From assembly GCF_035593305.1 (NCBI RefSeq), contig NZ_CP141615.1, positions 3,069,722 through 3,133,721 of the forward strand: 64,000 nt of DNA, given 5' to 3'. The notes beneath the pieces were generated by a model. The model made no database searches. It worked only from the letters and a program-made list of their open reading frames with translations, and was not told the DNA's origin. Source of the DNA: Limnochorda sp. L945t (lineage in GTDB: Bacteria; Bacillota; Limnochordia; Limnochordales; Geochordaceae). The position numbers and the translations under genes were made by a program. The number at the start of each line of letters is the position of its first letter. Within the stretch, counting starts at the first letter, position 1. Below are positions 59,532 through 64,000 of the stretch, piece after piece.

Positions 59532-61124
59532 ATGCACGCTGCAGCCTCCGAGACGGGCCAGCCTTACTGGCTGCTCATGAAGGGGATCTCGAAGAGCTTC
59601 CCCGGGGTAAAGGCCCTCGACGACGTGGACTTCGAAGTGGCGCCGGGCGAAGTGGTCGGGCTGGTCGGCGAAAACGGCGCCGGCAAGTCGACGCTGCTCA
59701 AGATCCTGAGCGGGGCTTACCGCCGCGATGCGGGAAGCATTTACGTGGCGGGCCGGCCCGTGGAGATCCAGGATCCCAACCATGCTCGCCAGCTCGGCAT
59801 CGCGACCATTTACCAGGAGTTCAACCTCGCGCCCAACCGGGACGTGAGCGCCAACGTCTTCCTCGGGCGGGAGATGCGACGCGGCGGGTGGGCGGGCTGG
59901 CTCGGGTTGGTCGATGCCGCATCCATGCGGCGGCGGGCCCGAGAGGTGCTCGACGGCTTAGGGGTGCCGCTCGACCCGGGGGCCGTGGTCGGCCGGCTGT
60001 CCGTGGCATACCGCCAGTTTGTCGAGATTGCCAGGGCCCTTGCCTTCGAGTCGAGGCTGGTGGTCATGGACGAGCCGACGGCCTCCTTGGGCCAGGAGGA
60101 CGTGCGGCGCCTCATGGACGTAATCCGGGCGCTGGCGGCGAGGGGCATCGGCGTGGTCTTCGTCAGCCACCGGCTCGAAGAGGTGCTGGCCATCGCCCAC
60201 CGGGTCGTGGTGTTGCGGGATGGCCGCCGGGTGGGGCAGATGGCGGCCAGGGATGCCACGGTGGAGGCTCTGGTACGCCTGATGGTGGGGCGGGAGGTGG
60301 AAGAGCGCGGGGCCGGTCGCCGCAGTACCGTGGGGGAGGCTACGGGCGTAGCGCCGCAACCGGCCAAATCGGCCCCCCTGCTCGAGGTGCGGGCACTGAG
60401 CCGCGCTGGCGTCGTCGAGAACGTGAGCTTCACGCTCCGCGGCGGCGAGATCCTCGGGGTGGCCGGCCTGATGGGAGCGGGGCGCACCGAGATGGTGCGG
60501 CTGCTGGCGGGCGCCGACCGGCCGACCGGCGGCGAGATCCGCCTGGAGGGCAGGCCCCTTGCCATCCGCTCTCCGGCGGACGCCATCCGGGCCGGGATCA
60601 TGCTCGTGCCCGAGGATCGCCAAAACCAGGGGCTCATCCTCAAGCTGCCGGTGCTCGAAAACATCGGGTTACCCTCCCTCGATCGGTTGAGCCGCGCCAG
60701 GGGCTTCGTGGTCAACCGGCGCGCGCTCGCCCGGATGGCAGAGACGCAAGTGCAGCGCCTGCGCATCCGGACCTCGGGGCTTTCGCAGAAGGCCATGTTC
60801 TTGTCCGGGGGCAACCAGCAGAAGGTGATCCTGGCCCGTTGGTTGGCCCAGGAGCCCAAAGTGCTCATCCTGGACGAACCGACCCGGGGCATCGACGTGG
60901 GCACCAAGGCAGAGGTGCACGAGCTCATCAGGACGCTGGCCAGGAGAGGGATTGGCGTGATCATGGTCTCCTCCGAACTGCCGGAGATCCTGGCGCTGTC
61001 CGATCGGGTGCTGGTCATGCACCGGGGACGGGTGGCCGGCCAGTTGGATCGGGCGGAGGCCACCCAAGAGCGCATCATGTGGATGGCCACGGGACATCGA
61101 GCGGTGGCGGCCGGAAGGGTGTAG
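59532..61124 (+). CDS. CUT2 sugar ABC transporter ATPase (RbsA-like)
   Basis: A 530-residue protein with two nucleotide-binding domains. The first has Walker A VGENGAGKST, signature LSVAYRQFVEIARAL and Walker B VVMDEPTASL. The second has a degenerate Walker A (GLMGAGRTE), signature LSGGNQQKVILARWL and Walker B LILDEPTRGIDVG, a layout specific to RbsA/XylG/MglA. It drives monosaccharide import with the permease that follows. ATG 59532 is preceded by GAAGGGT. Confidence 0.93.
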   Translation: MHAAASETGQPYWLLMKGISKSFPGVKALDDVDFEVAPGEVVGLVGENGAGKSTLLKILSGAYRRDAGSIYVAGRPVEIQDPNHARQLGIATIYQEFNLAPNRDVSANVFLGREMRRGGWAGWLGLVDAASMRRRAREVLDGLGVPLDPGAVVGRLSVAYRQFVEIARALAFESRLVVMDEPTASLGQEDVRRLMDVIRALAARGIGVVFVSHRLEEVLAIAHRVVVLRDGRRVGQMAARDATVEALVRLMVGREVEERGAGRRSTVGEATGVAPQPAKSAPLLEVRALSRAGVVENVSFTLRGGEILGVAGLMGAGRTEMVRLLAGADRPTGGEIRLEGRPLAIRSPADAIRAGIMLVPEDRQNQGLILKLPVLENIGLPSLDRLSRARGFVVNRRALARMAETQVQRLRIRTSGLSQKAMFLSGGNQQKVILARWLAQEPKVLILDEPTRGIDVGTKAEVHELIRTLARRGIGVIMVSSELPEILALSDRVLVMHRGRVAGQLDRAEATQERIMWMATGHRAVAAGRV

Positions 61125-61130
61125 CGAGGC

Positions 61131-62117
61131 ATGATGGACCGTACGGCCAAGGTCGAAGACGTTTCCCCGGCCCGGCGGGCGGTGGCCGGCATCCGGATGC
61201 AGGAAGTGGGCATCCTCGCGATCCTGCTGGTGATGTCGGCGCTGCTCGCCATCCGGGCGCCTCAGTTCCTCACCAGTACCAACATCTTCAACGTCTTGCG
61301 GGCCTTTTCGTGGATCGCCATCGCGGCCTTCGGCGAGGCGCTCGTGATCATCACCGCCGGGATCGACCTGTCGGTGGGCTCGGTCATGGCGGTCGCAGGG
61401 CTGGCCTCTGCGATGATGCTCACGGCGGGGCACTCGACGACGCTGGCGGTCGTGGCGGGGTTGCTGACGGGACTGTTCGTTGGGGCGGTCAACGGAGCGC
61501 TCATCTCGTGGGGGCGGCTGGCTCCGTTCATTGCGACCCTGGGCACCATGAGCATCGCGCGGGGCTTCGCCTACGGGCTGACCGGGGGCTGGCCCGTGCG
61601 GGGCCTGCCGGCATCGTTCAACTTTCTCGGGCAATACGACCTCCCCGTGGGGCCGTGGAAGGTGCCGCTTCCCGTCATCTTCATGCTGCTGCTCGCCGTC
61701 ATGGCCCACTTCTTCCTCAACCGGTCCGTCTGGGGCTACCGCATCTACGCCGTGGGAGGCAACGAGCAGGCGTCGGCGCTGGCCGGGGTCAACGTCCGGC
61801 GGATCAAGCTCCTGGTCTACTCGTTGAGCGGTCTGCTGGCGGGCGTCGGCGGCATCCTGATGACGGCCCGGCTCGGGGTGGCGGCGCCCACGGCAGGGCT
61901 CGGCTACGAGCTGGACGTGATCGCCGCGGCCGTCATCGGCGGCACCAGCCTCATGGGCGGCGAGGGTACCATCCTGGGGGTGCTCATCGGCGCGGCCATC
62001 ATGCAGGTCATCCGCAACGGCCTCGTGTTGATGGGCTTTCCCGCCTACTGGCAGCCGGCGGCCATCGGCGCGGTCATCATCGTCGCCATCATGATCGACC
62101 AGCTCCGCCGGAGGTGA
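61131..62117 (+). CDS. CUT2 sugar ABC transporter permease (RbsC-like)
   Basis: A 328-residue permease with about ten helices. The family signature [23 protein letters not shown] is present, as is the coupling region [29 protein letters not shown]. It lies 6 bases after the ATPase stop. The transporter set is complete: binding protein, double ATPase, single permease. Confidence 0.93.
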   Translation: MMDRTAKVEDVSPARRAVAGIRMQEVGILAILLVMSALLAIRAPQFLTSTNIFNVLRAFSWIAIAAFGEALVIITAGIDLSVGSVMAVAGLASAMMLTAGHSTTLAVVAGLLTGLFVGAVNGALISWGRLAPFIATLGTMSIARGFAYGLTGGWPVRGLPASFNFLGQYDLPVGPWKVPLPVIFMLLLAVMAHFFLNRSVWGYRIYAVGGNEQASALAGVNVRRIKLLVYSLSGLLAGVGGILMTARLGVAAPTAGLGYELDVIAAAVIGGTSLMGGEGTILGVLIGAAIMQVIRNGLVLMGFPAYWQPAAIGAVIIVAIMIDQLRRR

Positions 62118-62156
62118 CGACCCCATCCGGCAGAGGTCCGGCGGCGCCTGCCGGTG

Positions 62157-62540
62157 TCAGGACCGCTGCTCCTTCTGGATCACGCACAGTTGTTCGAATG
62201 TCCCGCCAGACCTCGTCAAGTAGAGGATGCCCCCACGAGGGCGATGAACCTGACAGGCCGGGCAGGCGCGCCTCGGGGCGCCGCACCTCCGTCCGGTCCA
62301 GAGCCACCACGTGCCGGCCGGGCACGGTGCCGGCCCGAAACACCCTTGTTGCAGCGGGCCATTGCAGGATGGCGTCGTGGATGCCCCAAGCGCTGGGAGC
62401 TCGGCGAGCATGGCCCGGTCTCGGATACGGTCGCGCAGCGGTGAAAGATGCGGACCCAACGGCTTACGAAAGGCCCCCTTCCGCGCCCACCGGGCCAGCT
62501 CCATCACGGACGGCACGCGCAGGGCAAAGCCGAAAACAAA
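62157..62540 (-). pseudogene. Decayed transposase fragment
   Basis: On the minus strand, fragments in shifting frames read [36 protein letters not shown], then [23 protein letters not shown], and, one frame over, [17 protein letters not shown]. The order (helical start, VALDxTE, CPxC) resembles DDE transposases of the IS4/ISNCY kind, in which VALDGTE holds a catalytic Asp. At least one frameshift breaks it and the rest of the gene is absent. It fills most of the 425 bases between the sugar permease and the IS3-type element. Confidence 0.4.
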
Positions 62541-62542
62541 AC

Positions 62543-62571
62543 TGGGGTTGACCCGATTCCGCGGACACCTG
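62543..62571 (+). repeat. Left terminal inverted repeat of the IS3-family element
   Basis: It begins TGGGGTTGACCC. Over the first 25 bases 19 match the right end (63827 inward, TGGAGTTGATCC). Both begin with TG, as is usual for IS3 family ends. Confidence 0.75.
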
Positions 62572-62608
62572 CGCACTTGGGGCGGAGCCCCAACAAGGAG
62601 GGTGTCCC

Positions 62609-62904
62609 ATGCCACCAACCCGACCCCCCTACCCGCCGGCGTTTCGCGCCGAGGCCGTGCGGCGGGTGCGCACCTCCGGCAAGACACAGAAGGCGATCGC
62701 CGCGGGCCTCGGGGTCTCCACGGAATCTCTGCGCAAATGGGTACGCCAAGCCGCGATGGACGCAGGGGACGCGAGGGCCTGACCACCGCCGAACGGGAAG
62801 AGCTGCAGCGGTTGCGGCGTGAGGTGCGCATTCTCCGGGAAGAGCGAGCGATCCTGAAAAAGGCCGCGGCCTTCTTTGCTCGGGAGACCGACCGGACCCG
62901 GTAG
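62609..62904 (+). pseudogene. IS3 orfA, frameshifted
   Basis: From ATG 62609 (AAGGAGG 9 bases before) the first 57 codons give the helix-turn-helix part, [20 protein letters not shown].. to ..[16 protein letters not shown], then TGA at 62780. The expected leucine-zipper half ([33 protein letters not shown]) continues one base earlier in the -1 frame up to TAG 62902. A one-base deletion near 62765-62778 would explain it. A GAAAAAG run at 62856-62862 is the likely programmed -1 site into orfB, separate from this break. Confidence 0.75.
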
Positions 62905-62918
62905 CCGCCTTCCGGTTC

Positions 62919-63794
62919 GTGGAGCAGCAGAAGGCCGAGCATTCCGTCGCCATGCTGGGCCGGGTGCTGGACGTCTCCGCCAGCGGGGACTACGCATGGC
63001 GCCACTGCCCGCCCTCCCGGCGGGCCCAGCAAGACCGGGAACGCATGGACCGCATCCGGGCCATCCATGCGGCCAGCCGAGGCACCTACGGAACGCCCCG
63101 GGTGTGGGCAGAGCTGCGAATGGCTCCCGGCATCGACTGCTCTCGCCAGTGGCTGGCCCGGCTGATGCGCCAGATGGGCCTGCAGGGGGCGCATCGACGC
63201 ACGGGGCGGGGCCTCACCCGCCGGGACCCCCGCCGGCGGGTCTTCCCGGACCGCGTGCAACGCGTCTTCGCCGCCGATGCGCCCGACCGCCTCTGGGTGG
63301 CCGACCTGACCCAGCATCCCACCGACGAGGGGTGGCTGTACCTGGCGACCGTCCTCGACGCCTTCTCCCGCCGGGTGGTGGGCTGGGCCATGGGGGAGCG
63401 GCCCACGGCCGAACGGGTCATCGACGCCCTGAACATGGCCGTCTGGAATCGACGGCCCCGTGGCGAGCTGGTCCATCACTCCGACCACGGCGCCCAGTAC
63501 CCCTCCCTGGCCTTCAGCCGCCGCCTGGAGGCGGCCGGGATCCTGGGCTCCATGGGCTCGGTGGGGGATGCCCTGGACAACGCGGTGGCGGAAAGCTTCT
63601 TTGCCACCCTGCAGACCGAGCTGCTCGACCTGAGGCCGTGGCCGACCCGCCAGGTGCTGAAGACCGCTATCTTCGAGTACATCGAGGCCTTCTACAACCG
63701 CCGCCGGCGCCACTCGGCCCTCGGCTATCTCAGTCCGGACGAGTTCGCGAGGAGGTGGTACCTCCACCACGAAGTCCCTGATACGGCTGCTTAG
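62919..63794 (+). CDS. IS3-family transposase OrfB
   Basis: A 291-residue integrase-like transposase. A helical region (RIRAIHAASRGTYGTPRVWAELR) precedes the rve catalytic core with the DDE residues in LWVADLTQHPTDEG, HHSDHGAQYPS and DNAVAESFFATLQTE. The C-terminus FYNRRRRHSALGYLSPDEF is typical. GTG 62919 is the first in-frame start, but the frame is open back to the A-run at 62856, so it is normally made as an OrfAB fusion by -1 frameshifting. Confidence 0.92.
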   Translation: MEQQKAEHSVAMLGRVLDVSASGDYAWRHCPPSRRAQQDRERMDRIRAIHAASRGTYGTPRVWAELRMAPGIDCSRQWLARLMRQMGLQGAHRRTGRGLTRRDPRRRVFPDRVQRVFAADAPDRLWVADLTQHPTDEGWLYLATVLDAFSRRVVGWAMGERPTAERVIDALNMAVWNRRPRGELVHHSDHGAQYPSLAFSRRLEAAGILGSMGSVGDALDNAVAESFFATLQTELLDLRPWPTRQVLKTAIFEYIEAFYNRRRRHSALGYLSPDEFARRWYLHHEVPDTAA

Positions 63795-63797
63795 CCA

Positions 63798-63827
63798 CAG
63801 GTTGTCCACGAAACTGGATCAACTCCA
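63798..63827 (+). repeat. Right terminal inverted repeat of the IS3-family element
   Basis: Read on the minus strand it begins TGGAGTTGATCC and then GTTTCGTGGACA, pairing with the left end at 19 of the first 25 positions. It ends in CA at 63826-63827. Confidence 0.75.
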
Positions 63828-64000
63828 TCGGCTTCCGCAACCGGCTGCTGGTGCTGGTCAACTGGGGTTGGAACTATCTCTTCTACGACCGGGGCGTGCG
63901 GCGCATCACCGCTGAAGAGCCCGCGGCCCGCCCGGACGGCGGGTCGAGGGATGAGTCGAGAGTCGATCCACATGAAGATCTTCTGGACTCCCCTGGGTAA
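63827..64000 (+). pseudogene. ndh: 3' fragment of a type II NADH dehydrogenase gene
   Basis: From the last base of the IS element the frame reads IGFRNRLLVLVNWGWNYLFY, DRGVRRITAEEP and on to TAA at 63998-64000, 57 codons in all. The IGFRNRLLVLVNW.W.Y pattern is the membrane-binding C-terminus of NDH-2, the single-subunit NADH:quinone oxidoreductase. The first 300 or more codons are absent from the left flank of the element. The window ends exactly at its stop codon. Confidence 0.8.

Larger units (their letters stand above)
62543..63827 (+). mobile_element. IS3-family insertion sequence, about 1,285 bp
   Basis: The element is bounded by imperfect terminal inverted repeats that start TG, and carries overlapping orfA and orfB on the plus strand in the usual IS3 order and size. 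No target-site duplication is seen: the flanks are ..AAAAC on the left and TCGGC.. on the right. The left side adjoins transposase debris and the right side a truncated NADH dehydrogenase gene, so a deletion or recombination has probably followed insertion. Confidence 0.88.

Overview
The window is one stretch of very GC-rich bacterial chromosome, densely packed with about 55 genes. No rRNA, tRNA or CRISPR array was seen. Several genes are of a kind common in Bacillota: a YtrA-type GntR with its ABC genes, a YwiC-like protein, an exported phosphodiester glycosidase, PlsY and a YyaL-like protein. Others imply an outer membrane: an Omp85-type barrel, a LolA-like protein with a LolD/FtsX-type transporter, and a further exported beta-rich protein. 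The best guess is a GC-rich, two-membraned member of Bacillota such as the Limnochordia. This is inference; no marker gene in the window settles it.

Layout. 1-12.6 kb: the end of a fused permease-ATPase; a DUF255 thioredoxin-like protein; a Tat-exported split-Soret-type cytochrome c; a NarL-type two-component pair; and a minus-strand envelope cluster (TPR protein, LolD-like ATPase, FtsX-like permease, LolA-like protein, beta-rich protein, Omp85 barrel). 12.6-16.1 kb: a divergent GntR-ABC-DUF4097-like operon behind a double palindromic operator. 16.2-26.4 kb: an ECF sigma factor with a small zinc-finger partner, Nudix hydrolase, lipoyl synthase, exported phosphodiester glycosidase, universal stress protein, Nramp metal transporter, MFS transporter and MBL hydrolase. 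26.6-29.1 kb: a four-gene cassette of an exported C39 peptidase, an exported beta-rich protein, a bacteriocin-like precursor and a small membrane protein; this is the strongest candidate for an undescribed system.

29.3-35.4 kb: plsY, a cobalamin riboswitch with btuFCD, and cytochrome bd oxidase (cydAB). 35.5-47.7 kb: class II fructose-bisphosphate aldolase, GH1 beta-glucosidase, acetyl-CoA synthetase, an orphan NifX-like protein behind a CsoR-type palindrome, a GatC-GatA-like fusion amidase, zinc alcohol dehydrogenase, GPH sugar symporter, YdcF, YwiC-like and TPR proteins. 47.8-56.2 kb: aconitase, an Amt ammonium transporter coupled to a half-length P-II protein, RfbD, an MFS transporter, and an HtrA protease behind three 20-bp tandem repeats. 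56.2-62.1 kb: a PfkB kinase and an SDR dehydrogenase, divergent from a CUT2-type sugar ABC transporter with a large hairpin after the binding-protein gene.

62.1-64 kb: insertion-sequence debris. It holds a decayed transposase, an IS3-family element with recognisable ends and a frameshifted orfA, and directly against its right end the last 57 codons of a type II NADH dehydrogenase gene with no matching 5' part. The metabolic genes fit a respiring heterotroph using sugars, beta-glucosides and acetate, with a high-affinity bd oxidase, cobalamin uptake and ammonium uptake.
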